From positions 1 through 53,450 of the forward strand of contig CANQOK010000010.1 in the NCBI GenBank assembly GCA_947625465.1: a stretch of DNA of 53,450 nucleotides, in the 5' to 3' direction. The translations under genes and the position numbers were made by a program. The notes under the pieces were generated by a model. It saw nothing but the letters and a program-made list of their open reading frames with translations. It did no database searches and was not told the DNA's origin. The first letter of the stretch is position 1. Each line of letters opens with the position of its first letter. Positions 27,047-35,567 of the stretch are shown piece after piece. Origin of the DNA: an uncultured Lachnospiraceae bacterium (lineage in GTDB: Bacteria > Bacillota > Clostridia > Lachnospirales > Lachnospiraceae).

Positions 27047-27109
27047 GGCAAATCCCCCAATTTTCACAATTTCAGTCTATATTTTATTGTAGCATTTTCT
27101 TTTTGGAAA

Positions 27110-27118
27110 TGCTATAAT
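27110..27118 (+). promoter_or_regulatory. Extended -10 promoter of the PqqD-kinase/ABC operon
   Basis: TGCTATAAT is an extended -10 with TATAAT at 27113-27118; the -35 is weak. A 7-bp inverted repeat (AGCATTT/AAATGCT, 27091-27113) spans the spacer and the start of the -10 and could be an operator. Confidence 0.6.
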
Positions 27119-27148
27119 GATTTTATAGAAATTCAGGAGGAGGAAACT

Positions 27149-27175
27149 GTGAATCTTCACGCCGGGGGGTTCTGA
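27149..27175 (+). CDS. Eight-codon leader ORF upstream of the PqqD-kinase gene
   Basis: AGGAGGAGG (27136-27144) is followed 4 nt later by GTG, seven codons (encoding NLHAGGF) and TGA. This is a far better ribosome binding site than that of the real gene, whose ATG at 27194 has only CAGAG before it. The ORF ends 18 nt before the gene and is in the same frame. It may serve translational coupling or attenuation. It could also be the remains of an older start. Confidence 0.45.
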   Translation: MNLHAGGF

Positions 27176-27193
27176 TCATTCACACAGAGTTTT

Positions 27194-28366
27194 ATGAAAC
27201 AACACGAAGGATTTTTACTGCGGGAGATCGCCGGTGTTCCCTATCTGCTCCCATACGGGCAGCAGATCGCGGATCACTTCCGCGGGATTCAGATCAATGA
27301 AACCGGCGTTTATCTCTGGAATCTGCTGGCGCAGGAACGGAGCCGGGAGGAACTGCTTACCCTGTGCGCCGAACACTATCAGGCGTCGCCGGAAGAACTT
27401 CCGGAATTGCGGCAGGATATCGATTCCTTTTTGTCCCATCTGATCGCTTTCCGAATGATCGAGCCGGATGAATCCGCCAATTCCGGGGAAGTGATCTATT
27501 ATCTGCAGATCGGGGGTATCCGGATTCACCTGATCGGTCCCAAAAAAGCCTATTCCAAAGAATTTGAACCGTTTTCGGTACCGGCTTTTTCCGACGCCGA
27601 TCTGACCGTAGTATTACATATCGGGACTGCCGGTTTTCATAAAAACGGGCAGTTATTGATCCGCAATCAGGAGCTTTCCGTCTGTGAGCGGGACGATGAA
27701 TATCTCTTATTTTTCCCACAGGCGGAACAGATTCTGGAAGCGCACCTGGATAAATCCGGCGCGTTTGCCCATTTTTACTGTATGCCGCCGTTCGCTTCCG
27801 AGTCATTTATCTATGACTTTTTCCACGCCATTCGGCTGTGTTTTCTTTATCTGGCGCAGCAGCGCGGCATGGTTGCCCTGCATTCCGCATCTATTTTATA
27901 CCGCGGAAAAGCGTGGCTGTTTTCCGGGCGTTCCGGCATGGGGAAGTCCACCCATGTAAATCTCTGGAAGGAATCAGTCGGAACCCCTGTTATTAACGGG
28001 GATCTGAACCTGATCGCAGTCAGTGACACCGCTCCCGCAGTCTGTGGGATTCCCTGGTGCGGAACCTCCGGCATTTCTGACCCCAAAACTTATCCCCTGG
28101 GCGGGATTGTTCTGCTGCATCAGGCATTCACGGATCGCTGTACGGAGCTGCAAGGAGACCGAAAAGAACTGCTGGTTTCCCAGCGGCTGATCTCTCCATC
28201 CTGGACTCCTGCCCTGTTTGACGCCAATCTGCGCCTGATTCGACAGCTGGCAGGCCAGATTCCGGTGTACTATCTGGAGTGTACCAAAGGGCCTTCTGCA
28301 GTAGAGGCTATTAAAACAATGATCGATAAAGGACTGGCACTGACGGAGGAAAAGAATCATGCCTGA
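27194..28366 (+). CDS. PqqD (RRE)-HPr-kinase-like fusion protein
   Basis: The protein has 390 residues. Residues about 1-100 form a PqqD-type RiPP recognition domain (FLLREIAGVPYLLP, INETGVYLWNLL, then a helical DSFLSHLIAFRMI). The rest is an HprK-like kinase domain with VALHSA before the P-loop GRSGMGKST (245-253; K251) and a later GIPWCGTSG segment. PqqD domains bind leader peptides of ribosomal peptides. HPr-kinase homologues phosphorylate the C-terminal Ser of some lasso peptides such as paeninodin. The fusion suggests a peptide kinase with built-in leader recognition. Lasso cyclase and protease genes are absent. It overlaps the ABC transporter gene by 8 nt. Confidence 0.85.
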   Translation: MKQHEGFLLREIAGVPYLLPYGQQIADHFRGIQINETGVYLWNLLAQERSREELLTLCAEHYQASPEELPELRQDIDSFLSHLIAFRMIEPDESANSGEVIYYLQIGGIRIHLIGPKKAYSKEFEPFSVPAFSDADLTVVLHIGTAGFHKNGQLLIRNQELSVCERDDEYLLFFPQAEQILEAHLDKSGAFAHFYCMPPFASESFIYDFFHAIRLCFLYLAQQRGMVALHSASILYRGKAWLFSGRSGMGKSTHVNLWKESVGTPVINGDLNLIAVSDTAPAVCGIPWCGTSGISDPKTYPLGGIVLLHQAFTDRCTELQGDRKELLVSQRLISPSWTPALFDANLRLIRQLAGQIPVYYLECTKGPSAVEAIKTMIDKGLALTEEKNHA

Positions 28367-30182
28367 TCTGAAATATATCAAAAAACGAATCCAGGAAGGC
28401 ATGTTAAAAGACATGTGGCGGGAGACGAAATGGATCTACCAGTACGCCAAGCACTACTGGCCGGCCATGATCTTCTATACGCTGCTGGGAATCGTTACTT
28501 CTGTCGTAGGACTGCTTTCCAGTTTTGTTTCCAAAGATCTGGTCGACATCATTACGGGACATCAGACCGGTGCTCTGCTTCGGACATTCGCTATGATGAT
28601 CGGGCTGACGATAGGCAGTATGCTGATGAATCAGGCCACCAGCTACGCTTCCAACTGGATCAGCATGAAGGTGGACGCCACGATCAAGGCCGATATTTTT
28701 TCCAAAATGCTGATCACGGACTGGGAATCCATCACCGCCTATCACACCGGAGATCTGCTGACACGCTGGAGTTCTGATGCTTCGAATATTTCCAGCGGGA
28801 TTTTAAGCTGGGTGCCGAATCTGATCATCAATCTGTTTAAATTTTTCAGTGCTTTCTTTGTTGTGATCTATAATGACGCGACGTTTGCCATCTTCGCCAT
28901 GCTGGGCGTTCCGTTTACGCTTCTGATGTCGAAAACATTGATGAAACGTATGGTGAACAACAACAAGCGAAGCGCCGCTATGAGCGCGAAAATGTCCGGT
29001 TTTAATCAGGAAGCATTTTCCAACATTCAGACGATCAAAGCGTTTGACCTGATCAAATACTACAGCCAGCGGCTTCGGCAGCTGCAGTCTGAATATATCG
29101 GCATGCGGCTGGAATTTCAGCGTATGTCTATTGTAACCTCCATTATTATGTCCATCGTCGGACTGCTGGTTTCCTACGGTTCTTATGGCTGGGGTATCTA
29201 TCGGGTATTTTCCGGCGCTATTTCTTACGGCAGCATGACGATGTTCCTGTCGCTGTCCGGTACCTTGACCGGAGCCTTAAACGCGCTGATTTCTATGGTT
29301 CCCAGCGCAATCGGGCTGATGACATCCGCCGGACGTCTGATGGATATTCTGGATATGCCGCAGGAGGACTACAGCCACGAAGAAGAAGTTGCCGCTTTTT
29401 CGGATGCCTATGTACAAACCGGGATTCATTTACAAATGGAAGATATCACCTATGCGTATAAAAACAGCGCTAATGTATTTGAGCACGCTTCCATGGAAGC
29501 GCATCCCCATGAGATTGTAGCACTGGTCGGTCCGTCCGGAGAAGGCAAGACCACTATGCTCCGGCTGCTGTTATGCCTGCTTCGTCCGCAGTCCGGCAGC
29601 TTTAGCTTATACGGGGAATCTGAACCCTCTAACCCGATCCTGCAAAAAGCCGGTCTGCAGGAACCTCCTGCTCCGGTCGGGAAACGGGAGACGATTCCGC
29701 TGACACCGGCCGCCAGAAAACTCTTTTCTTATGTTCCTCAGGGCAATACCATGTTTTCCGGTACAATTGCGGAAAATATGCGCAGCGTCAAACCGGACGC
29801 TACGGACGAGGATATCGTCAGCGTCCTGCAGATGGCTTGTGCCTGGGATTTTGTAGAACGGCTCCCGGACGGCATCAACAGTGAGATCAAGGAACGGGGC
29901 GGCGGTTTCTCCGAAGGGCAGGCGCAGAGGCTTTCGATTGCCAGAGCGCTGCTTCGAAAATCCCCGATCCTGTTGTTGGATGAAGCCACTTCCGCGCTGG
30001 ATGTGGCAACGGAACGAAAGGTATTAAAGAATATCATGCATGACGGTTACCCGCGCACCTGTATCGTTACTACGCACCGACCGACCGTACTGAATCTGTG
30101 CAGCCATGTCTACGCCATCCGGCAAAAACAATGCGCTCTGCTGACAAAAGAAGAGATCAAACAGATGATCGATGATTTTTAA
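28359..30182 (+). CDS. ABC transporter, fused permease-ATPase (peptide exporter type)
   Basis: The protein has 607 residues. Six membrane helices occupy about 20-320 and are followed by an ABC ATPase. Walker A is GPSGEGKTT (about 390-398), the Q-loop lies in FSYVPQGNTMFSGT, the signature is SEGQAQRLS, Walker B is ILLLDEATSALD, and the H-loop is in TTHRPT. The ATPase has an insert of about 40 residues between Walker A and the Q-loop. There is no C39 peptidase domain, so leader removal must be done by another protein, plausibly the S26 enzyme. It is an exporter half-transporter expected to act as a homodimer. GGAGG precedes the ATG, which overlaps the upstream kinase gene. A perfect hairpin terminator follows. 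Confidence 0.92.
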   Translation: MPDLKYIKKRIQEGMLKDMWRETKWIYQYAKHYWPAMIFYTLLGIVTSVVGLLSSFVSKDLVDIITGHQTGALLRTFAMMIGLTIGSMLMNQATSYASNWISMKVDATIKADIFSKMLITDWESITAYHTGDLLTRWSSDASNISSGILSWVPNLIINLFKFFSAFFVVIYNDATFAIFAMLGVPFTLLMSKTLMKRMVNNNKRSAAMSAKMSGFNQEAFSNIQTIKAFDLIKYYSQRLRQLQSEYIGMRLEFQRMSIVTSIIMSIVGLLVSYGSYGWGIYRVFSGAISYGSMTMFLSLSGTLTGALNALISMVPSAIGLMTSAGRLMDILDMPQEDYSHEEEVAAFSDAYVQTGIHLQMEDITYAYKNSANVFEHASMEAHPHEIVALVGPSGEGKTTMLRLLLCLLRPQSGSFSLYGESEPSNPILQKAGLQEPPAPVGKRETIPLTPAARKLFSYVPQGNTMFSGTIAENMRSVKPDATDEDIVSVLQMACAWDFVERLPDGINSEIKERGGGFSEGQAQRLSIARALLRKSPILLLDEATSALDVATERKVLKNIMHDGYPRTCIVTTHRPTVLNLCSHVYAIRQKQCALLTKEEIKQMIDDF

Positions 30183-30218
30183 AAACAGATAAGTCCTTTC
30201 ATCAGGCCGTATCATTAT

Positions 30219-30259
30219 AAAAGGTCTCCTGTGATCAGTCCGATCACAGGAGACCTTTT
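30219..30259. terminator. Bidirectional terminator between ABC gene and precursor 1
   Basis: A perfect 18-bp inverted repeat (30219-30236 and 30242-30259) with a 5-nt loop; the arms begin with AAAA and end with TTTT. It serves the rightward ABC operon and the leftward precursor gene. Confidence 0.85.
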
Positions 30260-30303
30260 GGGCTGTCTCTGCACAAAATTAACAAGTCCATATAATTCTT
30301 CTG

Positions 30304-30669
30304 TTACATATTAAAGTCTGTTACCGGATCGTCCGGTTTGTAGCCCTTTGCTTCCCAAGAGGGCTTCCGCTTTCCGTTGTCTACATCATAGCTGGCTGCA
30401 TTGCCGGACTCCACATAGTGCGTCTGTAATCCGCAGGCAGACTCTGTATACGCCGGACACCCCAGACATCCAAACTGTTTCTTGTATCCGCGAGTGCCTT
30501 CTGTCCAGTACGAATAATCCGGCGCCTGCCATACACCATTCATGTAAACGCTGTCACACTTGATCCCGCCAGTCCCGTTAGCGTCAGCTGCCGGTGCGCC
30601 GCTGGCAGCATACACGCCCTCTGCCAGTTCATCCATGGTCAATACCACCGGTTTTGTATACTTCTCCAT
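30304..30669 (-). CDS. Precursor-like peptide 1 with GVYAASG leader, Cys/Tyr-rich C-terminal part
   Basis: This 121-residue protein starts at the ATG at 30669 (GAGGTG 6 nt upstream). Residues 1-24 are a leader ending ELAEGVYAASG, shared with the gene at 32193-32621 (consensus MEKYxKPxVL then ELAEGVYAASG). After the leader the two genes are unrelated. This one has Cys at 38, 68, 71 and 79 (GCLGCP), many Tyr and Gly, and three Trp. There is no membrane helix, so the leader is not a classical signal peptide. It lies next to the PqqD-kinase, exporter and S26 peptidase genes. It is probably a ribosomal peptide precursor or small exported protein; no database family is recalled for it. It has its own promoter at 30725-30753. 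Confidence 0.78.
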   Translation of the reverse strand: MEKYTKPVVLTMDELAEGVYAASGAPAADANGTGGIKCDSVYMNGVWQAPDYSYWTEGTRGYKKQFGCLGCPAYTESACGLQTHYVESGNAASYDVDNGKRKPSWEAKGYKPDDPVTDFNM

Positions 30670-30724
30670 TCCTCTCACCTCGTTTCCGTTTATGATTTAT
30701 GTATTTGTATTTGTGTTATCTTTT

Positions 30725-30753
30725 ATCATACCTTTAATTGTCTGTTTTGTAAA
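30725..30753 (-). promoter_or_regulatory. Promoter of precursor 1
   Basis: TTTACA (30748-30753), 17 bp, TATGAT (30725-30730) on the minus strand, with a leader of about 50 nt. The rest of the 30670-30879 gap is AT-rich and holds a weak 7-bp hairpin (30853-30871) after the Rpn gene. Confidence 0.7.
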
Positions 30754-30879
30754 TGCACGTGTCTGCCAAAATATTCGTCCTTTTTTTGTGAAAAATGCAA
30801 AATTTGAGTTTGTATTTGTCTTTGATTTTAGTAAAAATATTATTTTTTCAGCTTTGTGTGCATTACACAAAACATATCC

Positions 30880-31854
30880 TTACATCTTTTTTTCCTTTAA
30901 TATTTCTTCCACTTCTTCTTTATCTTTTTCTGTTACACGGCTAATCTCCGAAGCTGTCATTCCATTTTGGTGCATCACCCAAATCAAATGTCCTTCTCCC
31001 TGACTGACTCCTTGACTAAATCCCTGACTGACTCCTGCCGCCTTCGCTTCTTCCATCATCATATCCAATGCCAGACACATATCTACTTCCTCCTCGTCTT
31101 TCTTTGCTTCCTCCGGGAACCGGCTGTTTGTATGGCTCTCGATCACATGGATCGCCTCCCGGCTCACCGCATGCGCATGCCGGTCCTTTCGCACCGCTCG
31201 TTCCAGCTTCTCCCGGTCTTTTCCATACCGGAGCCACTTAAACACCATCCCCAAGTCCGTCCGGAACAGCTCCAGTTCTTCCTCCCTCATCCGGTGCGGG
31301 TCGATCAGGTGGATCTTATAATCCTGGATCCAAGGCTCTAACCGCCGGTCCCGGATCTCTAACATCTCCCGCAGGCTCACCGGGCCGTCCCACGCCTCCT
31401 GCGACAGGTTTAAGACTGCCGTGATCACCGGCAGGATCCGTTCGCCCCGATGGATCCCGGACAGGAATTCTTCCGGGCCATCTCCGTAGTCGTGTTCCTG
31501 CCTGTGCAGCCTCCCGAGGTCCTCCACCTGTTTGGTATAGGACAGACTGTCATACAGCATATTCCGAACCGGCATGGCGTAATGCGTCTTCGCCTGGGCA
31601 TCGATCCCGAGCAGGAGATAAGCTGCCTTTCCGTCCTCCCCGGAAGAGAGCACCTTGATCTGATCCCGGATCCGTTCCAGGGCAAGCCCTTTTCCCGTCT
31701 TTCCGTAAGGGACTGCGGTCTCTACCGGGTCCAAAGGGGAAAGCAGCTCGGGACGGATCTCCTGTCTGCCCTGATAGAGCAGCATATTAAAGAGGTCCGC
31801 GAACACTGCGCTGTTCCCGATATACTGTTTTGCGTAAATATCTTTTTTGCCCAT
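30880..31854 (-). CDS. Rpn family PD-(D/E)XK nuclease/transposase-like protein
   Basis: The protein has 324 residues and starts MGKKDI with GGAGGTAAA just upstream. The N-terminal half follows the Transposase_31/Rpn pattern (YLLLGIDAQAKTHYAMPVRNMLYD, with a D and a later Q/E environment typical of a PD-(D/E)XK core). The C-terminal part has a short repeat (SQGFSQGVSQGEG) and a helix-turn-helix-like tail (NGMTASEISRVTEKDKEEVEEIL). Rpn proteins promote RecA-independent recombination and may be toxic nucleases. It is homologous to the partial gene at 1-246. It sits between the two precursor genes, on the same strand, with its own promoter, so it may be an insertion there. Confidence 0.82.
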   Translation of the reverse strand: MGKKDIYAKQYIGNSAVFADLFNMLLYQGRQEIRPELLSPLDPVETAVPYGKTGKGLALERIRDQIKVLSSGEDGKAAYLLLGIDAQAKTHYAMPVRNMLYDSLSYTKQVEDLGRLHRQEHDYGDGPEEFLSGIHRGERILPVITAVLNLSQEAWDGPVSLREMLEIRDRRLEPWIQDYKIHLIDPHRMREEELELFRTDLGMVFKWLRYGKDREKLERAVRKDRHAHAVSREAIHVIESHTNSRFPEEAKKDEEEVDMCLALDMMMEEAKAAGVSQGFSQGVSQGEGHLIWVMHQNGMTASEISRVTEKDKEEVEEILKEKKM

Positions 31855-31964
31855 CCGTTTACCTCCATTATACCTGATTATTTTTATAATGCAATATATT
31901 ATTTCTTTTTATTGATTTATTTCTAATTTCACTTATTGCTATTCTTCGTCTTTATTTGTTTATT

Positions 31965-31993
31965 ATAATATCTTATATATCTCTTTTTGTCAA
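31965..31993 (-). promoter_or_regulatory. Promoter of the complete Rpn gene
   Basis: TTGACA (31988-31993), 17 bp, TATTAT (31965-31970) on the minus strand. It matches the promoter at 400-428 in -35, -10 and spacer start. The gene-free stretch 31855-32192 otherwise holds the AT-rich Rpn leader and the terminator of precursor 2. Confidence 0.7.
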
Positions 31994-32098
31994 TATAAAA
32001 TTTAATATATTTTTAAGAATCAATATGATATTTCACGAATGTCTTTTTTACTTAACAATCCTATCCCTGTATTTGAGAAACAAGGAAATAAAAAACGC

Positions 32099-32177
32099 AA
32101 AAAAAAGAGTGGTATTTCAAATGAATACCACTCTAATAATGAATAAAAAGAAAAAGGTGAGGTCTTACGACCTCACC
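32099..32177 (-). terminator. Tandem terminators after precursor 2
   Basis: Two hairpins in a row on the minus strand. The first has a 9-bp stem (GGTGAGGTC/GACCTCACC, 32156-32177) followed by a T-rich run. The second has an 11-bp stem (32106-32134) followed by eight T. Both lie directly downstream of the precursor 2 stop codon. Confidence 0.85.
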
Positions 32178-32192
32178 CTTGTACAACTACGA

Positions 32193-32621
32193 TTAATTAA
32201 TAGGATGATTATAAGCGCATTTATGATCACAAGATAACGTTGCACCGGTAATTGCTAATCCTTCGCGAGCTTCAACAGTTATATCAGATAGTCCAATATC
32301 TTCCGGCCCACCATTACTATGATAGTTAAATGTAATTTGCAATGTTGGTGTATTGTCTCCTCCTGTCAGAGTGCCATTTGAACTGGAAACACCTATAAAT
32401 TTAACCGGCTGATTAAAGCTGAGAGTCAGCATCTGCTCACTACTATGATGCTTATCAGCTGCATTGTGAGTAGCACCTACATGAATCACATAATTAGGAC
32501 GACCGAGCTCCGGGAACTGAGAAATATAAGCGTTAACAGTATAGCAATCGCCGCTTGCTGCATATACGCCTTCTGCCAGTTCCTCATTTGCCAATACCAT
32601 TGGCTTAACGTACTTTTCCAT
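32193..32621 (-). CDS. Precursor-like protein 2 with GVYAASG leader and beta-rich C-terminal part
   Basis: The protein has 142 residues; AGGAGG lies 9 nt before the ATG. Residues 1-24 match the leader of the gene at 30304-30669, including ELAEGVYAASG. The remaining 118 residues alternate strands (LTLSFNQPVKFIGVSS, LQITFNYH, DITVEAR) as in a small beta-sandwich, with Cys at 26, 131 and 135 (CDHKC). No membrane helix is present. It is much longer than a usual RiPP core, so the product may be a leader-guided exported domain rather than a short peptide. It follows the nucleotidyltransferase gene on the same strand (141 nt gap). Its own promoter is unclear: TATGAT near 32660 lacks a good -35. Confidence 0.78.
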   Translation of the reverse strand: MEKYVKPMVLANEELAEGVYAASGDCYTVNAYISQFPELGRPNYVIHVGATHNAADKHHSSEQMLTLSFNQPVKFIGVSSSNGTLTGGDNTPTLQITFNYHSNGGPEDIGLSDITVEAREGLAITGATLSCDHKCAYNHPIN

Positions 32622-32762
32622 TACTTAAAACCTCCTTTTCTTACCATCTTTCATGTTATCATATTGTTTATGTAATCTGAATATTTACGCTACTCTAATC
32701 TTAAAGCAAGAATTTCCATCTGTAAATATTAATAATCAACAAAAAATCACTATTTTTTTTAG

Positions 32763-34007
32763 CTATTTTGTATAATCTCTTTGAAACAGATGCATCTGTT
32801 CTATCAACCGGCTCCTGTCGCCTGCTTTTTTTAAAATCTCTATTGTAGATATGTTCCGTATCTTCTTATTATTATACAGAAAGCGCAGAAGCGTAAGCGG
32901 CCAGAGTACGGGCCACAGCCAGATATGTTTCCCTGCGTTGGGATAATTCAGGCGCATCTGATGATGAAATTCCCGGATATAGTCGGAAATCCGATTGCTC
33001 CGCAGCACCACCATCCGGTCTTTTTCGGATTTTCCAAACTCCTCCGCATCCAGGATCTCCATCAGAAATTCCCGGCAGACCGACCGCGAATTCAGCACAC
33101 AGAACAAGCCGCCTGCAAAGAAAATCCTGTCATTCTGCAGCATCAGCCCGTCCGGACCGGCCCCACGCAGGCCCAGATAATGAACGCAGACGGAAGTGAT
33201 CATTCGGGAAAACCCGACCAGTCTCGCTTCCCGAAGCAATTCCAGATATAACTTGATCTCCGCCGTATCCACCGGACGGTTCCAGAATACCACCCAGTCG
33301 CACAACAGCTTCAGACCAAAGCCCGAACGCAGAAAATGCTGCAGCATATGCAAAAGAAGTTCAAACGCCAGATAACCGTCGGACAGGACCGGCAGGGTTA
33401 CGCCCATGATATCCTTATCCTCCACATGCGCCGCCATTTTCGGGATCAGCTTCTTTAAATACCGGTTGATCCGCTCATTGTCAAAGGGCTCCGCCAGCAA
33501 AATATGCATTTCCAGTTCTATTCCATCCGGGCCCTCCATCGCCAGATGGTGATTGGCAGTCTGCTCTTCCAGAACCGTAAATCCGTTCTTCAATAAAATA
33601 TGCTTTGCGGCCTCCAAAGTTTCCGCGTCTAACAGCAGAATATCCACATCGCCGGATTTGCGCAGTTCCGGCACCGGATAATACATGGCTGCGGACGCTC
33701 CCTTCAACAGTACCGCCGGTATCTGATTTTCTTTCAGCAGATTTAACACATACTTACTGAAAAACAGTAAATGATAGCTCTGCAGTACAACCTTTTGACT
33801 GCCGGCCTGAATCTGCGCCATCTGCGCTTCCGAAACCGGCTGTTTTTCCAGAACCGGATATAAAAGCGGCAGGATCTTATGGCGCTCCGCCTGATCGATC
33901 AGCTGCTCCCAATCCGGCTCTGCATGCCGAAATCCCCAGTTTCTCCCGGATAACGCCGGAGCAATCATCGAAAGCATGGCTTTTTCTTCATAAGTGATCT
34001 GTCTCAT
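32763..34007 (-). CDS. Nucleotidyltransferase family protein (PF14907-like)
   Basis: The protein has 414 residues and is cytoplasmic. The nucleotidyltransferase signature is LLKGASAAMYYP (100-111), then GDVDILL with D120 and D122, followed by a further acidic strand (ELEMHIL). This pattern fits the NTP_transf_5 family, often found beside PqqD, S26 and HPr-kinase genes in peptide clusters. In some lasso-peptide loci, kinase and nucleotidyltransferase genes occur together and peptides carry several phosphates. A role in modifying the phosphorylated product is inferred. The ATG overlaps the flippase stop by 4 nt, so it is coupled to polysaccharide genes. GGAGG is upstream. Confidence 0.85.
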   Translation of the reverse strand: MRQITYEEKAMLSMIAPALSGRNWGFRHAEPDWEQLIDQAERHKILPLLYPVLEKQPVSEAQMAQIQAGSQKVVLQSYHLLFFSKYVLNLLKENQIPAVLLKGASAAMYYPVPELRKSGDVDILLLDAETLEAAKHILLKNGFTVLEEQTANHHLAMEGPDGIELEMHILLAEPFDNERINRYLKKLIPKMAAHVEDKDIMGVTLPVLSDGYLAFELLLHMLQHFLRSGFGLKLLCDWVVFWNRPVDTAEIKLYLELLREARLVGFSRMITSVCVHYLGLRGAGPDGLMLQNDRIFFAGGLFCVLNSRSVCREFLMEILDAEEFGKSEKDRMVVLRSNRISDYIREFHHQMRLNYPNAGKHIWLWPVLWPLTLLRFLYNNKKIRNISTIEILKKAGDRSRLIEQMHLFQRDYTK

Positions 34008-35545
34008 GTTCTTTTCCTCCGCTTATTCACCAACTGTTTTAATTTCCCCAGCAAGAAACGGAATTCCTTGTTCCTGATATAGCACAGCAGGAAAATCAGA
34101 TTGGGGATCAGAATACAGATCAGCAGCCGAATGCCCAGAACCGCCCATATCGTTCCGTTTACCGTAACGCACAGGAAATCCGCGGCGGCCCATGCAATGC
34201 CGATGATCAGCGTATAAATCCCGTAACGCAGAAAATAATTCCAGACGGAACATTGCAGATGATGTTTATACAGTACCCACGGTTCTACCCAGACGGAAGT
34301 CAGAAGAGAACTGAAGAGCGTACCCAGGAAAACGCCTACCGTTCCGAAATGCTGCGCCAGCACAATGGAGATCACCAGATTGAGCACGGCCTCGGCAATG
34401 GATTTATAGCGGTCATACCAGAACAGCCCCAGCGAATCCCGGAATACCAGCGTTGCCTGCCGCATTCCTGTGATAAAGAAATTCAGACACAATACAAAGA
34501 CAACGGTCTTGCCAAACAGATATTGTTTTCCAAAGCTGATCTCCACAAACGGATTCAGCAGTTCATACAGGCAGATTGCCGCAAATCCGTACATCCACTG
34601 GCCGATAAAGAAAGACGCTTCAAAGATCCGTTTTACCCGTTCTCTGCCTGCCGTTACGCCCAGATTCCCTACACTCGCGGTGATTCCCTGGAACATCTGA
34701 TTTAACACCTGACGGACCGAACCAATCAGCAGATAATAGTTGGAATAACAGCCGACGCTTACGATTCCCACAATAGAGGAGAGCAGCAGATTATCCGTAT
34801 TGTTTACGACCACCGTTCCCACCTTGTGCATCAGCATCGCGCGGATGTTCTGGAAAATATTGTGTTTCTCTTCCTTTTCAAGCGGCTGTACCTTTTTATC
34901 CTTTAAATACGGATATAACTGATTCGCCTTTCTGGAAATACACAGATTATTCCCCAGCGTACAGATCAGATAGATCGTCAGAAACAGAATAAAATTTTTG
35001 GTCCACAGCAGGATCACGATCTGCGCCACATCCTGGATAAGCAAAAACACCGTCTGGTAAATCACGCCGACATACAGCATCTGATGCGCATCGATCAAAG
35101 TCCGCTTGTAGATCAGCAGATAGGAGCAGACCGAATTCGCCAGATACATCAGATAAATGAGGATCAGATGGTCCACTTCCGGCTGATTTTTGATCAGAAC
35201 GTCCATAAACGGAATGATCGCCAGCCCCGCCACCAGCACGATCGCCGCTACGATCCGGTAGAACCAGCAGTACATCCGCATCAGGGATTTCTGTTTTTCA
35301 ATATCCTTTTCGGCAATGGGTTTATAAAGCGCATAGGTGATCGCGGTCCCCACGCCCAGCTCCGACAGCGCCAGCACATTTAAAATATCCGAAAACAGTC
35401 CGTTGACGCCGACATAGGCTTCGCTCAGCACATGGGTAAATACCACTCTGGTAATAAATCCCATTAAGATCGCTATGATTCTGGACGCCATGGCCGCCGT
35501 TGTATTCCGCATGGAATATTCCGTTCTGCTCTGCTCCTGTTCCAT
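34004..35545 (-). CDS. Wzx-type polysaccharide flippase (MOP superfamily)
   Basis: The 513-residue protein has 12-14 membrane helices. The start (TAAMASRIIAILMGFITRVVFTHVLS, then GVNGLFSDIL and SELGVGTAITYALYKP) is typical of Firmicutes sugar translocases. It should flip lipid-linked oligosaccharide across the membrane. GGAGCC precedes the ATG. It lies between the Stealth gene (22 nt upstream) and the nucleotidyltransferase gene (4-nt overlap), suggesting a three-gene transcript. Confidence 0.9.
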   Translation of the reverse strand: MEQEQSRTEYSMRNTTAAMASRIIAILMGFITRVVFTHVLSEAYVGVNGLFSDILNVLALSELGVGTAITYALYKPIAEKDIEKQKSLMRMYCWFYRIVAAIVLVAGLAIIPFMDVLIKNQPEVDHLILIYLMYLANSVCSYLLIYKRTLIDAHQMLYVGVIYQTVFLLIQDVAQIVILLWTKNFILFLTIYLICTLGNNLCISRKANQLYPYLKDKKVQPLEKEEKHNIFQNIRAMLMHKVGTVVVNNTDNLLLSSIVGIVSVGCYSNYYLLIGSVRQVLNQMFQGITASVGNLGVTAGRERVKRIFEASFFIGQWMYGFAAICLYELLNPFVEISFGKQYLFGKTVVFVLCLNFFITGMRQATLVFRDSLGLFWYDRYKSIAEAVLNLVISIVLAQHFGTVGVFLGTLFSSLLTSVWVEPWVLYKHHLQCSVWNYFLRYGIYTLIIGIAWAAADFLCVTVNGTIWAVLGIRLLICILIPNLIFLLCYIRNKEFRFLLGKLKQLVNKRRKRT

Positions 35546-35567
35546 TTTCTACGGCTCCTTTAGCTTA

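Noticed and set aside
31956-32237. Plus-strand open frame of about 93 codons in the gap after the Rpn gene
   Set aside because: It covers the tandem terminators and the end of precursor 2, is low-complexity (Ile/Phe/Lys-rich) and has no ribosome site.
26594-34007. Lasso-peptide cluster
   Set aside because: The HPr-kinase and nucleotidyltransferase recall lasso loci, but there is no asparagine-synthetase-like cyclase, no transglutaminase-like protease and no short core with a suitable ring residue.
32763-34007. MNT/HEPN-type toxin-antitoxin pair
   Set aside because: The nucleotidyltransferase is far longer than MNT antitoxins and no HEPN gene is adjacent; it fits the PF14907 type.
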